Shown here piece after piece: positions 11,559 to 21,601 of a stretch of 64,000 bases of DNA. The notes under the pieces are model-generated. The model made no database searches and was not told where the DNA came from. It saw only the letters and a list, made by a program, of their open reading frames with translations. Position numbers and translations under genes: made by a program. Source of the stretch: Hanleya hanleyi (lineage: Eukaryota; Mollusca; Polyplacophora; Lepidopleurida; Hanleyidae); assembly GCA_036873755.1 (NCBI GenBank), contig JAVTVY010033832.1, forward strand, positions 1-64,000. Reading direction: 5' to 3'. Each line of letters starts with the position of its first letter. Position 1 is the stretch's first letter.

Positions 11559-11582
11559 ATAAAAGGCTACTAACTCGGGCAC
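11004..11582 (-). pseudogene. LINE ORF2 C-terminal fragment with zinc knuckle
   Basis: The 192 codons are open to the stop at 11,004. They carry no reverse transcriptase or nuclease catalytic motif. What remains is the post-RT C-terminal region of a non-LTR retrotransposon, with a CLLC-x8-H-x4-C motif (about residues 130-150) that in such proteins is a nucleic-acid-binding zinc knuckle. The first residues up to about 11,558-11,582 come from the adjoining SINE, so the true LINE part is a 5'-truncated copy without its own start codon. The LINE clade was not determined. Confidence 0.75.
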
Positions 11583-11692
11583 CTGTAGGGTCCCCGGAGG
11601 TAAAAATGAATAGGACCCTAACGTCGCGATATGACTGAAATATAGTTGAAAGCGACGTTAAATCATATTCACTCACTCAATATTCTGCCTGC
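11560..11692 (+). mobile_element. 5'-truncated SINE with (CACT)n tail
   Basis: It corresponds to the 3' half of the SINE at 27,340-27,596: 'ggcacctgtagggt', 'aataggaccc', 'cgcgatatgactgaaatat', 'agttgaaagcgacgttaaat' and then CACTCACTCA. The same truncated copy occurs at 30,241-30,365, so the insertion predates duplication of the module. It is interrupted on its left by the minus-strand LINE. Confidence 0.8.
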
Positions 11693-12912
11693 AGTAGAAC
11701 ATCACATAGTGGACCGATTGGTTCAAACCCATATCATCTCTGGCAGCCTACAATGACTAAAGCTCTATCGCCATATCCTGTCTTACAAAAATAAGAGTTT
11801 CAACTATGGGGCTACTGTGGGCATACTGAACGTCAACCACTCAACTACACGTGGATCCGTACCACGGTGAAAACCTTCACATTAATATACGTACAGACAA
11901 TGTACAGAAGAGAGACATCACAATGATCTTGAAAGGGACGCTCTGATCTTATGGTATTTTTCTACATCGGCCTTCCTGTGGAGCCATACGGTTGCTTTTT
12001 ATTCGCCAAACGTCGTAATTTTCCCACCTCTTACATATCGCTTCAATCGATTGTCTTATCGCTGTTTGTGTGAGGACAATTAATGAAATTGCCATTCGCA
12101 TTCAGTTATGAACCTAATCATTTGCCGGTAGGAAAGACCGTATTTGCCTTTTCAAACATTTCAGGTTCTCATGGATCCATACATCCCAATCACAATCATG
12201 ACAATAAAGAAAGTGAATGTGTCGTCTGCAACTCTGATTGAATTATGGGAGCTGAAGGGGGAAAGTGGCAGAAGTGGCTGGAGTCAACATTATCACAAAG
12301 ACAAGGTTTGTATAATCGATACAGCCAATTTATATAATAGAATAACCCAGTTTACGCTATTAAATTTCCACTCTGGTCTAAACTATGTTATCAGAGCTTT
12401 CTATTTTCAAGCAGACTGTCTTCTGGTATCATCACTTTATATGTTATTTTACTTTCTGTAAATATTGTCTACACCGTATTGGGTCTAATATTAACAACCG
12501 TTAGCACTCAACTTGGTTGTGTAGATACTTCATGTAGGAGGCTATTGTCTGCGTCTTTGTGCAGCTGAAAATGCTCAAGTCTAGACATATTGTTATCCCC
12601 AGACTTGGCTATTTTAAGCATTGTTTTGTGATACTTAGATGGAGTATGAGCCCTTGGTTGTTATATACAGTTGCTGCTGCTTGGTTGGTATTATTTCGTA
12701 GTAAGAAATTTGTATGTGGGAATGTCTTTTTTTCTTTCAATTATGGGTCAGCTGGCTACTAAAATTATATCAGACCTGAAGCTTGTTTCCTCAAAACTGT
12801 GTAAAACCATACGCGTCTGCAAATGAATGAAGTAGAAAAATCAACGTGGCAGACAGGATTCATTTTCATAGCTTTTTTATTGGAATGACAATCAGTTAAA
12901 ACTGTTTTTGTT
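11693..12912. repeat. Duplicated module B (copy I), left part
   Basis: Closely matches 54,086-55,143 and, more distantly, 35,376-36,530. The ORF at 12,144-12,461 is repeated almost unchanged at 54,375-54,692. It is not recognisable as a protein family and is altered in the 35.8-kb copy, so I treat it as non-coding. Confidence 0.8.
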
Positions 12913-12916
12913 AAAG

Positions 12917-13650
12917 CATAAAGCATTCTTTAGCTCGACTACATACAAGAGATATCATTCATGGGATGTTTCTTTGTTTATAGAGTTGCTTAAATTTCTC
13001 ATTAAAAATATCTATGTGAAATTTGGCAGCACAATATATCAGCAGCATATAGGTATTCCAATGGGTACTAATTGTGCACCCCTGTTGGCCGACCTGTATC
13101 TGTTCTCTTATGAATATGACTATATGCAGGCGCTTTCAAAAACCGATCCATTCAAAGCCCGTTCCTTCTCATTCGCCAAACGCTATATAGACGATCTTCT
13201 CGCTGTGGATAATCGCTATATAAATGACGCAGTGAAGGATATATATCCACCTTCACTGGATTTGAAGGAAACTACAGATAGCCCTACAGGCACATCATAT
13301 TTAGATCTATATCTCTATAAAAATGAAGTGGGCATTCTCTCTCGTCGACTTTATGACAAAAGAGATGATTACAATTTCGACATCGTAAACTATCCCTTTC
13401 TGGACAGTAATATTCCAGTGGGACCTGCATATGGCGTATACATATCTCGCTTAGTAGCATTTGCTAGATCCTGTGTTAAATGTGACGATTTTAATCAACG
13501 TCACAAAACATTGTTGCAGAAACTTATAAAATAGGGCTATTCCTCCAAGCGCCTCCACTCAAAGTTTCTCAAATTTGGCGATACATATCGCATGCTGATA
13601 GCAAAATACGAACGTAGCGTGCAAGATCTATGGCGCTACGTTTCGTAACT
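12917..13650 (+). pseudogene. Penelope-like reverse transcriptase, C-terminal half
   Basis: It encodes the palm and C-terminal part of the RT. The IPMGTNCAPLLADLYLFSYE stretch is followed by KRYIDDLLAVD, where the paired Asp residues of the catalytic YIDD box are intact. The N-terminal half, including the DK(G/A) motif, is missing by 5' truncation. A nonsense change (CAG in the full copy, TAG here, 13,532-13,534) stops the frame about 38 codons before the normal end; homologous codons continue to 13,648. It cannot be an active enzyme. Confidence 0.85.
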
Positions 13651-14050
13651 TGTGTCTAATTCCGCTTAACCCGGGGCTAGGGGCCGTATGAACCCATGTA
13701 CTTCAAGATCCTCATGGTACTCATATGAACAGTCACAATCAAAGCGTGACTGAGATACATCATTCTTTAGATGACGACTTTACAACGAATATTATGGATT
13801 AAGAATACTGATCAGCGATACGGATTTGATATTTTTGGAACATCATGATGTCTTGCCGGCATCATTGAAAACTGTTGACCGCTTCTCTCTTGCAGGAAAC
13901 AAGCCTATGTTTATGTATACTATGATTGTCTTTTTGAATTTGGTGCTAATACTGTTATGTGGATAATGGAATAGGTCTTTGGATTATGGACGCGGATATT
14001 CTCTAATGGACGACGGCTGGATTATGAATGACGGACTAGACGCTTGTAAT
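12917..14050 (+). mobile_element. 5'-truncated Penelope-like element
   Basis: From 'cataaagcattc' at 12,917 it follows the full copy (39,988-41,120) at about 97-98% identity by eye. It ends at the same terminal bases GACGCTTGTAAT (14,039-14,050). The paralogous modules at 55,143 and 36,530 are uninterrupted, so this is a private insertion in copy I. About 30 bases of extra A/T-rich filler (14,051-14,080) precede the resumed target sequence 'caacaataaaatattg'. Confidence 0.88.
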
Positions 14051-14080
14051 CATAAATAAGATGTAATAAAGTAATAGGTG

Positions 14081-15660
14081 CAACAATAAAATATTGATAG
14101 AAGTATGGAATAATCCGAGTGTGAAATGCTAAAAAAAATCCGATTTTCAGAACAAGGCATTTACATCATGGTTTGAACGCATTGTGCGTTTCAATTGCTT
14201 TGATCTTGACTGGTAGTTTCTTCCATGCCTTCGTGCAGAGATATGGGAAAAATGACTTAGGAAACATCCGACATCAGGTTAACCTTGCTGCTAATGTGAT
14301 CTGGGCTATTTCCGCGTATGACTGCTAAATTTATTCTGGAGATTTGCATATTTTCTCACTTAGCTCATTTGTCAATTTCGTTCTAGTAAAATCAAAGGTG
14401 GCTTTTTTTAGTTTGAGGACATTCTGGAGTTTTGCTGAAGCTTTGGATCTGACATTTTTGTAGCATCTTTGAGCTTTGCTTGGCTTGTTCTTACTTTCTC
14501 ATACGGCTTCATTGTACCATTTCGGTCTCTGCAGATTAGAACGATTTATTTTCCTTCTCAAAGGATCTTTTCTACTTCTTCTTATATCTGCCTTTCCATA
14601 CCGACGCTGAGTTTTGACTTTCTGCTTTTCACTAACTGCAGTCTGTATTCTTATTGCCCAGATGACTTCTTTTGCTAGGTTTGCTACAGGCTTGTTGACG
14701 TGGATTTCGATGAAGACATTAATATGGTAAGATCGTACAATTTCATGCTTTAGCGTTTCACAGAATCTGCTGCAAGGAAGTAGAGAGTCTAACAGGATGA
14801 CGCGGCCCGATTCTTGTCTCCTTGTCTGACTATGCCATTCATGCAGATGCCACTGTACTTGAACTGTTGACGAAATCATACTAATTTTGCCTCAATTTCA
14901 GAGCTGACCAGCTTGCCATCCTACTGTCTTAAAGAAAAGCATGGTAAACCCCATTTTTATTTTTTTATTAGTGTAGAGTAAAATCATTATTGTAGTACGA
15001 AATCGAAGATTATGCAAAAATAAGCCTTAGTTTTATCCGTTATTTCGGATATTGAAGGTCTACACCACTTCTTGTCAAAATATTTTCAAAGTAGCTTCTT
15101 ATTTTAAGAACTGTCTGGAACAACATTTTCTTTGTTTTGCACTCTGTGCGCAAGACAGAGATAGATCGGGATTTAAAAAAAAATATAGTTCATGTAAATT
15201 CCTGGTATTTTCATTGGTTGGAAGCCTCCGATACGAATATAGGTTGACACTCTGTGACGTTATAGCCTATCATTCTTGGATGAGTGGTCTATTGGTATAG
15301 GGCGGTCACGTTTTTTTGTACAAAAATTATTATATTTCACATCAGATAAGTATTTCCTAATTTACTCTGTAGTGTTTTTCGCATATAATCGTAAAATCTA
15401 ACAGAAATATCTGCCAAAATTGCGCATTTAGTATATGAGCTCGCTGTCATGTTCTTTGGGATACTACCGTAGTGTTCGAGTCCCACGTGACCGGCCGCAA
15501 ATAATCCTTGGGTGTCTATTGGTGCCTGGCTATTACTGGGCACTCCAGGGTATAAACGCAAAGCGAGATAGATAGGGCGTGATATACATACACGCCAAAA
15601 TCGCGGGTTAGGAAGTGAATGTAAATGTTTCCATTCGTATTCCGTGACATTTGGCATATT
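14081..15660. repeat. Duplicated module B (copy I), right part
   Basis: Continuation of module B after the Penelope insertion. It matches 55,150-56,760 closely and 36,540-38,263 more loosely. Apart from the LINE-like remnant noted separately I see no gene. Confidence 0.8.
14160..14880 (-). pseudogene. Possible LINE remnant in module B
   Basis: On the minus strand an ORF (14,499-14,879) ends in a basic stretch with RRKINRSNLQRPKWYNEAV. This resembles the linker between endonuclease and RT in non-LTR elements (P-W-x-N-E followed by basic residues). About 240 bases further on, near 14,205-14,255, codons for AWKKLPVKIKAIETHNAFK resemble the C-terminal W-N-x-L-P motif of CR1-like ORF2. The RT proper would have to be deleted between them. 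The same open frame is kept at 55,560-55,949, which is the main reason to mention it. Confidence 0.3.
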
Positions 15661-15790
15661 GTGCCACCCATGGAACTGGTTTTCTAGAGGAAGTCAGGGT
15701 ACATACACTGGTATGTAATCCGCGTGTATTATCCGGCCTTTGTGCAACTGGGTTTATGTGTAACAACATCCACGATTTCTACGCTCAATC
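15661..15790. repeat. Module M boundary (copy I)
   Basis: The sequence passes from the end of module B ('ggaactggttttctag') to the lead-in of the minisatellite ('cctttgtgcaactgggt', 'acaacatccacgatttctacgc'). Most of the module M head present at 901-2,460 and 56,761-58,400 is missing here, so this copy carries a deletion of about 1.5 kb. Confidence 0.6.
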
Positions 15791-16305
15791 TACAGTTATA
15801 ACCAGATCTACATGTGTAACGAGATCTGCATGCGTATCCAACTTTTGCCTGTGTAACAAGGGCTGCATGTGTAACCATGTCTGCATGTGTAACCAGGTTT
15901 GTATGTGTAACCGAGCAAGGCCTGCATGTGTAACCAGGCCGCTTCTCTCTTGCAGGAAACAAGCCTATGTTTATGTATACTTTTGTCTTTTTGAATTTGG
16001 TGCTAATACTGTTATATGGAAATGGAATAGGTCTTTGGATTATGGACGCGGATATTCTCTAATGGACGACGGCTGGATTGTGAATGACGGACTAGACGCT
16101 TGTAATTGTGTGTGTAACCAGGCCTGCATTTGTAATCAGGTCCGCATGTGTAAGAAGTCCTGCAGGTGTAACTAGGTCTGCATGTGTAACCAGGTCTGCA
16201 TGTGTAAAAGGCCTGAATGTGTAACCAGATCTGCATGTGCAACCAGGTCTAAATGTGTATCCTGGTTTTTCGTGTGTAACAAGGTCTCCATGTGTAATCA
16301 TGTTC
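15791..16305. repeat. 18-bp minisatellite array, interrupted by a Penelope tail
   Basis: Units of GCATGTGTAACCAGGTCT and close variants run from about 15,791 to 15,940 and from 16,107 to 16,305. Translations on the minus strand give GYTCRP repeats that mimic extracellular-matrix or EGF-like proteins, but this is an artefact of the six-codon period. The same array without the interruption is at 45,970-46,372. Confidence 0.88.
15941..16106 (+). mobile_element. 166-bp Penelope-like 3' tail inserted in the minisatellite
   Basis: From 'gcttctctcttgcagg' to GACGCTTGTAAT it matches 40,949-41,120 of the full element and ends at the same base. It is purely 3' untranslated sequence. The homologous arrays at 43,130 and 46,135 lack it, making it a private, extremely 5'-truncated retro-insertion. 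Confidence 0.88.
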
Positions 16306-16621
16306 CTTTCAGCTTCTCTTTGAGAAGAGAGAGGGAGCTGCAAGATGTAGATTTTTATCCCGCATCAAATGACACTGAACATAGAAACTGGAGACATATG
16401 CGACAAAGATTGGTTTATCAGAATTTTTAGAATTAAAAAAAAAATGAATGTGGTCTGTACTATGTGTAACCAACTCCGCATTTGTAACCAGGTCCAATGT
16501 AACCAAGTCTACAAGTGTAACCAGTTCTACATGTGTAATCAGGTCTTAATGTGTATATGCTCGTGTGACAAGTATGTGTCTACATGTTCATCTTGTCTTG
16601 TTTTCTCTTGTTTACGCGTTC
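16306..16621. repeat. Module M spacer and short second minisatellite tract
   Basis: The spacer ('tttgagaagagagaggg', 'aaactggagacatatgcg') is followed from about 16,460 to 16,560 by a few degenerate 18-bp units. It is shared with 43,373-43,688 and 46,373-46,687. No gene was recognised. Confidence 0.75.
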
Positions 16622-17191
16622 CAAGCGTCTGGTCCGTTATTCATAATTCAGTCATCGTCCGTTGAAGAATATCCACCGTCTATAATCCAAAGAACTATTC
16701 CATATTTCATATAACAGCATTACCACCAAATTCAAAAAGACAATCATAGTATACATAAACATATGCTAGTTTCCTGCAAGAGAGAAGCGGTCAACAGTTT
16801 TCAATGATGCCGGCAAGACATGATGATGTTCCAAAAATATCAAATCTGTATCGCTGATTAGTATTCTTAATCCATATGATATTCGTTGCAAAGAGAATGG
16901 TGTATCTCAGTCACGCTTTGATTGTGCCTGTTCATATGAGCACCATGAGGATCTTGAAGTACATGGGTTCATACGGCCCCTAGCCCCCGGTTAAACAGAC
17001 CCAAGTTACGAAACGTAACGCCATAGATCTTGCACGCTGCGCTCGTATTTTGCTATCAGCATGCGATATGTATCGCCAAATTTGAGAAACTTTGAATGGA
17101 GGCGCTTGGAGTATAGCCCAGTTTTAGAAGTTTCTGCAATAATGTTTTGTGACGTTGATTAAAATCGTCACATTTAACGCAGGATCTAGCA
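16622..17191 (-). mobile_element. 5'-truncated Penelope-like element, ancestral insertion (copy I)
   Basis: It is the reverse complement of the last ~570 bases of the element. From right to left it covers the codons for SCVKCDDFNQRHKTLLQKLIK, the stop, and the 3' untranslated region. It is truncated at 'ggatctagca'. The same truncation point occurs at 44,260 and 47,256, so all three descend from one insertion that predates duplication of module M. It is more diverged from the full copy than the 12,917 copy is. Confidence 0.87.
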
Positions 17192-17800
17192 TAGGATCTG
17201 TACGCGTGCAACAGGGTACATATCCGGAAAACATGTAACCAAATTCACAGGTTTGACATGTACATGTATGGACAGGTTCACAGGCGCAACCGAATATCGT
17301 AAACGAAATTTCGAATGCCCAATCGACTTGCAATTTGTAAATAAATTCCGAAGTTTAGGCGGACTGATCATTTCGGAGATAACATTGTATATATGACAAG
17401 ATTCACTGTTGGAATGAAATTTGCAATTACAGCCTTTACTTAATCAGAAACATTCAATAAAATTCAGTTTATTTGGATTCCCTTTGCAGTTATCTTAGAG
17501 AAAAAGAGGTTGATATATAGTTGGAACGTCGGATTTGGAGTCACACGAAAAACATGGCTGTAATTTGGTCTTATGAGAAAAGGTTAACGCATTCAATAAT
17601 GAAACGATTGGGGATTTAGGAGCCTCAGTCAGGATCCCCATGCTAGACTTATTGTCCGAAAATAAGCCCATTGACATCCATCCTCGAGATCACAAGAAAT
17701 AGGAACGAGATCTGAAGAAAAGCACGCCATGCCAATCACAATATCACACAACTCTCTCCTTCCTCTCGCCTATAAGGACTGCCATTTATCTTTTTGTTTG
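17192..17800. repeat. Module M right end (copy I)
   Basis: Shared with 44,261-44,705 and 47,257-47,880. No gene, RNA or mobile-element signature was recognised; the small minus ORFs at 17,124-17,371 are repeated with changes in the other copies and look non-coding. Confidence 0.65.
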
Positions 17801-17985
17801 CGTGCAGGTCTACGTGTCTGCATGCTCAGGTCTACGCTGTAATCTGTTCTATGTGTGTAACCAGGTCTGCACAGGTAACTTGGTCTGCTTGTGTAACCAG
17901 GTCTATTTTGTCCAGGTTTACTTGTGTAACATTTGTAACCGACTCTATATGTGCAAACTATTATTTATAACCAGGTGTTATCATA
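17801..17985. repeat. 18-bp minisatellite tract with GCACAGGTAACTTGG variant
   Basis: Degenerate units alternate GTGTAACCAGGTCT with ACAGGTAACTTGGTCT, as in the better-preserved tract at 47,896-48,135, where the two alternate three times. Confidence 0.75.
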
Positions 17986-17990
17986 ATTTA

Positions 17991-18475
17991 TGTGGATATT
18001 GATAAACACAAAATGTCTTATGGAATAACTTTATGCCAAAGAACACGTAAAGTACTGACATGTAACCACCTTGGATATCGCGACTCTCTACTACAATCCC
18101 TCATCAGGTCCTAATTGTCCTTAGTTCATTGATAAAATACAAGCAAAAACCTTCCGCTAAAGTTTCACAAATTAGGAGACACATATCGTACGCTGATAAC
18201 AAAACATACCAGCGTAGCGTGCAAGATCTTTGGCGTCGAGTTTCATAACCTGTGTCTAATTTCACTTAACCCGGGGCTAGTGGTCGCACGAACTCATGTA
18301 CCTCAAGATGGTCATGGCGTCCGTATGAACAACCTCGATCAAAGAATGAATGAAATACATCATTCTCTTGAAAACGACTTCTTTTAACAAAAACCGTATG
18401 GATGTAGAAATAGTAATCTGCGATACGGATTTCATATTGGAAACATCGCGATGTCTTGCAGGCATCATTCATGCA
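17991..18475 (+). mobile_element. Old, internally deleted Penelope-like copy
   Basis: It starts at 'tgtggatattgataaacac' (compare 39,788 onward), jumps from the 'ccctcatcaggtcc' region to the C-terminal codons ('gtttcacaaattaggagac'), and continues through the stop and 3' untranslated region ('cttaacccggggctag', 'atgtcttgcaggcatcatt'). Divergence is clearly higher than in the other copies and about 650 bases of RT are deleted. The corresponding place in copy II (about 48,138) has no such insert. Confidence 0.75.
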
Positions 18476-18479
18476 CAGC

Positions 18480-19200
18480 GGAGCCTAGGATGGGTGTGGG
18501 GGCACGCGGCCGAATCGCTCCAAAAATTTGAGCAGAAAACTATAAACATTAGACAATAGCTTTATGTTTTCCGGAGAGAATGACAAATGTGATACCGTAA
18601 CCCTTCTCTCAGAATGCACCAGAACACAGTGTTTTGCATCTTTAAATTCGAGAATTTTCTAAAACGACCGTCTACAGAACTCTTATATCTTAAGTTCTTA
18701 AAAAAATAAGTGAAGGCTGAATCTATTGCGTTTAACATCTAGTTGTGAAACATGGACAGGCCTATACAATCCAAAACATTACAGTCGTTCAGAGTCGGCT
18801 ATAATGAATTTCCAATGGTCGCTTCGTAATGGTAGACCTAATTATAGATTTCGGTTGTTGATAGGAACAGATTGAAATATTTATCTTATCGCCATAATTC
18901 CACATCAAGGTACACAAACGATCGACCGCCATTTCTCGACGAGCATCATAAAAGTGGCATAGAAGCACTCTAACTAGGAAATGGCATGTCTTGGAGGTGG
19001 GAAAGTACCGGCAGACTGACAAGTCACACGATCGCGCAACACGAGATGGTTTCCTGCGAGTGTGAAGCGGACAACAGTTTGGTGTTCCGAAAAAGAATGT
19101 GCACTCTATAAATATTGAACTGTCTCTTACATCTGACTTAAATAATATACACTAAAACATTAGCTTCTTTGTTTTTCTCCTCGCGGACTATTCTTTGTGA
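18480..19200. repeat. Modules N and O (copy I), left part
   Basis: Homologous to 48,140-48,480 and 48,985-49,260; the segment from 18,850 also resembles 23,360-23,560. No gene was recognised. The target of the large inverted-repeat element lies at its right end. Confidence 0.65.
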
Positions 19201-19435
19201 AAGTGATCGTAAACCCTCAAGCAAAGTTTTCATCAAATGAAAGACCATTGCGAACTGTGTGGGAAAATATTTATTGTAATTTTTTACGATTCAGTACACA
19301 GAGTATAACTGCAAATAAAGCATGGTATTCTATGGTGGTCTGTTGCAATCATATCTAGGTCCAGTGACGTCACACTGCCTTAATACATATATTTCAATCT
19401 GTGTATGCACTTTCCAATGGTTGATTCAAGCTTAA

Positions 19436-19618
19436 TGTGTGTATACTTTGAGTTTCAACAGAGAGTCACTGGTCCAATGTGCATGTTTCATCAAAATCGG
19501 GGAAATTAAATGCAAGATTCAAATTGACTTGACACTTATGAGTTACCATCTCCCAGATTTTTGTGAAACATGCACATTGGAACAGTGTGTTTGTGTTGAA
19601 ACTCAAAGTATACACACC
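19436..19618. mobile_element. 183-bp palindromic MITE with TTAA target duplication
   Basis: It begins TGTGTGTATACTTTGAG and ends with the complement (CTCAAAGTATACACACC); inverted similarity extends about 60 bases inward, so the single strand would fold into a long hairpin. It is flanked by TTAA at 19,432-19,435 and 19,619-19,622. The opposite arm of the host inverted-repeat element (near 22,764) provides the unoccupied sequence with one TTAA. The TTAA target is characteristic of piggyBac-superfamily transposition; the family assignment is inference. Confidence 0.85.
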
Positions 19619-19844
19619 TTAAGGATAGCTATCCCCTAAAATTGGTCATTTTTGTTAATTTCTTCATTCAAATATTCACTATTTCCTCTAACATTTGGTG
19701 AAAAAATGAAATAAAAATTATAAATAGAAGTGCTTCAATATTAGGATTAAAAATTTAGTTTCCGAGGCCCTGGAACAATTAAACAGATTGCCTTAGCTTG
19801 GGCTTGGCTACTATTATTTTTGTCTGTTAAATTTCCCTTTCCAA

Positions 19845-20479
19845 TTGATTGATTGATTTATTGACTTTTAAGGGCCGCTTCCCTTACGGATTTCGCGGCC
19901 CACCAAATAGATTACATAGGTATTTACATGTGTATTCTTGACTGGAATATATTATGTCTATACTTTATATAATAACGACTATTTACAAGGTAAAGTTCTA
20001 CGTACATGGAGTAGTGGAAAAGGAGTATATACAAAAGTAAACAAGTATTAAATAGTAATTGGCAGTTATTTTATAGTTCCATTGTTCTCTGCATTATTAT
20101 TTTTAGTTCTTTTCTGCCCCACCGCCGGCCAGGAAAAACCCCGGTATAGTACTTTGTCGCCATACTCGAAGAAACCTGCACCCCATCCCAATGCGGCACG
20201 GCTCACCCAAATGGGGCTTTGGGTATTTATCGTCAGTTCTTTTGGTTTGTTGAGATCGTAAGCGGGTAGATATATCGGTGCTATTCCTCTGGTCCAGAAT
20301 CTGTTGGTTTTCTAGTGTTTGTTGTTCATTTTTCCTTTAATAGTGACTTGGTAGCTTCTGTTAGGTCAGTTCGTCGGTGTTGTTGTTTGTCATCTCCTGG
20401 TGCACTGTTTTCTGTTTTTGGGGCGTTTCTTCTTTTCTGTTTTTTTTTAATTTTATTTTCCCTGGTTTCCGTCTTGTTT
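19845..20479 (-). other. 3' untranslated region and (CAAT)n tail of the SGNH-carrying retro-insertion
   Basis: A GC-richer stretch after the SGNH stop (20,110-20,480) is followed by A/T-rich sequence and then 'ctatttggtgggccgcgaaa' and (AATC)n at the end. The ORF at 20,361-20,621 overlaps the SGNH frame and is a shadow. Confidence 0.65.
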
Positions 20480-21064
20480 TCAGTGATGTCTGTTCCTCAT
20501 GGCTCCCAGTATGGCCCTTCGCATAGACCGGTAGAACAGCTCCTGGCCTAAATGGTTTAGGTGGACTCCGTCGTGGATTAGGATTTGTTTTTGGGGGTGG
20601 ATCATTCCCCGGTGTTTCCAAAAAGTGGCCATTGTGTTTTTACTTAGTAGTTGGTTCAGTTTTTGAATTTTGCTGTTGTAGGAATGGACCGAAATGTGCC
20701 GAGTTACCTGATGGAATACCAGCTGACTGATGTAGATCCTCGGAATTTTGAATTTTGTCTGGAGTTCACCTGTCAGGGCCATGATGTCGAAGTAAATTGC
20801 CGATTCGTTTTTGTAAGAGTCGGCATCATTTCCTCCAATATGGAGGATGAGTAGGTCAGGATTTGTCTCCCGTAGGAGGTTTTCCAGTTTGTTCGAGTTT
20901 CGTAGGGTCCCGACTCTGGCCCCGCCAATACCAAAGAATCGAATGTCCTGGCCTGTGCCAAAGTCTAGCCTAGAGCCCGGGACTTGTTTTCGAAGGATGC
21001 TGCTCTCCAGTCTATGGACGTAACTTGAGCCGACAATGATGATTTTCATCTTGTTCATTTCCAT
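20480..21064 (-). CDS. SGNH-type hydrolase/esterase ORF of a retroelement
   Basis: An intact 194-codon frame. SGNH-family blocks are in order: KIIIVGSSYVHRL at residues 7-19 (block I, nucleophile Ser in the G-S-S position), FFGIGGARVG at 43-52 (block II Gly), LILHIGGNDAD at 72-82 (block III GGND, oxyanion Gly/Asn) and IHDGVHLNHLG at 163-173 (block V, Asp165/His168). SGNH hydrolases cleave ester bonds. Related esterase-like domains are known in ORF1 of some CR1 and L2-group LINEs and in Ngaro/DIRS elements, with unclear purpose. A pyrimidine-rich stretch ending TTTCAG lies just before the ATG and could be a splice acceptor. Unusually, it lies downstream of RT-coding sequence. No domain besides SGNH was seen; it is not necessarily expressed. 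Confidence 0.8.
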   Translation of the reverse strand: MEMNKMKIIIVGSSYVHRLESSILRKQVPGSRLDFGTGQDIRFFGIGGARVGTLRNSNKLENLLRETNPDLLILHIGGNDADSYKNESAIYFDIMALTGELQTKFKIPRIYISQLVFHQVTRHISVHSYNSKIQKLNQLLSKNTMATFWKHRGMIHPQKQILIHDGVHLNHLGQELFYRSMRRAILGAMRNRHH

Positions 21065-21189
21065 TTCTGAAAGTATAAAATGAAAAGTGTGTAGTTTTCA
21101 TTTTTGTGAGTGACATTTTTTGTGTGCGTGGTTGTTTCTTGGACGTGTGCTAGTGATTTATGTCCTTGATTGTTGAATTGGTAACGGCC

Positions 21190-21562
21190 TTAAGCTTTTA
21201 GAGACGAATGTGGTTACCGGCCCACACGGAACATGGTATCTCCGGTGCCCACATTGCCTATTTTATTGCGAAAGAGAGGTTTTGGCCAATAGTGTCGCAG
21301 GGATGTTGATTGGTCTTGGCCTCTGATTTTTGAGACTAATGTGGCGGCCGGCCCACACGGAACATGGTATCTCCGGTGCCCACATTGCCTATATTTTATT
21401 TCGAAAAAAAGATTTTTTTGGCCAGTATAGTCGCAGGGATGTTGATTGGTCTTGGCCTCCGATTTTTGAGACTAATGTGGCAACCGGCCCACACGGAACA
21501 TGGTATCTCCGGTGCCCACATTGCCTATATTTTATTCCAAAAGAGAAATTTTGGCCAATGCT
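21190..21562. repeat. ~136-bp tandem repeat, about 2.7 units
   Basis: The phrase 'ccggcccacacggaacatgg' followed by 'tatctccggtgcccacattg' occurs at about 21,218, 21,350 and 21,487. Linker text with 'gtcgcagggatgttgattgg' lies between units. The repeat lies between the RT stop and the SGNH start codon, so it would be the 5' leader of the SGNH transcript. Tandem repeats in this position act as promoter units in some LINE 5' UTRs; that role here is inference. Confidence 0.85.
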
Positions 21563-21601
21563 GACATTGCTAGTTAGTGGTGCGCATGCACGGGGGTAGT
21601 T

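Noticed and set aside
12144..12461. A conserved 105-aa ORF (also 54,375-54,692) as a host gene
   Set aside because: Conservation follows from recent module duplication; the older copy at 35.8 kb changes frame, and the peptide has no recognisable domain.
20361..20621. Proline/lysine-rich ORF on the minus strand
   Set aside because: It overlaps the SGNH ORF in another frame and covers its 3' end; composition reflects GC-rich bases only.
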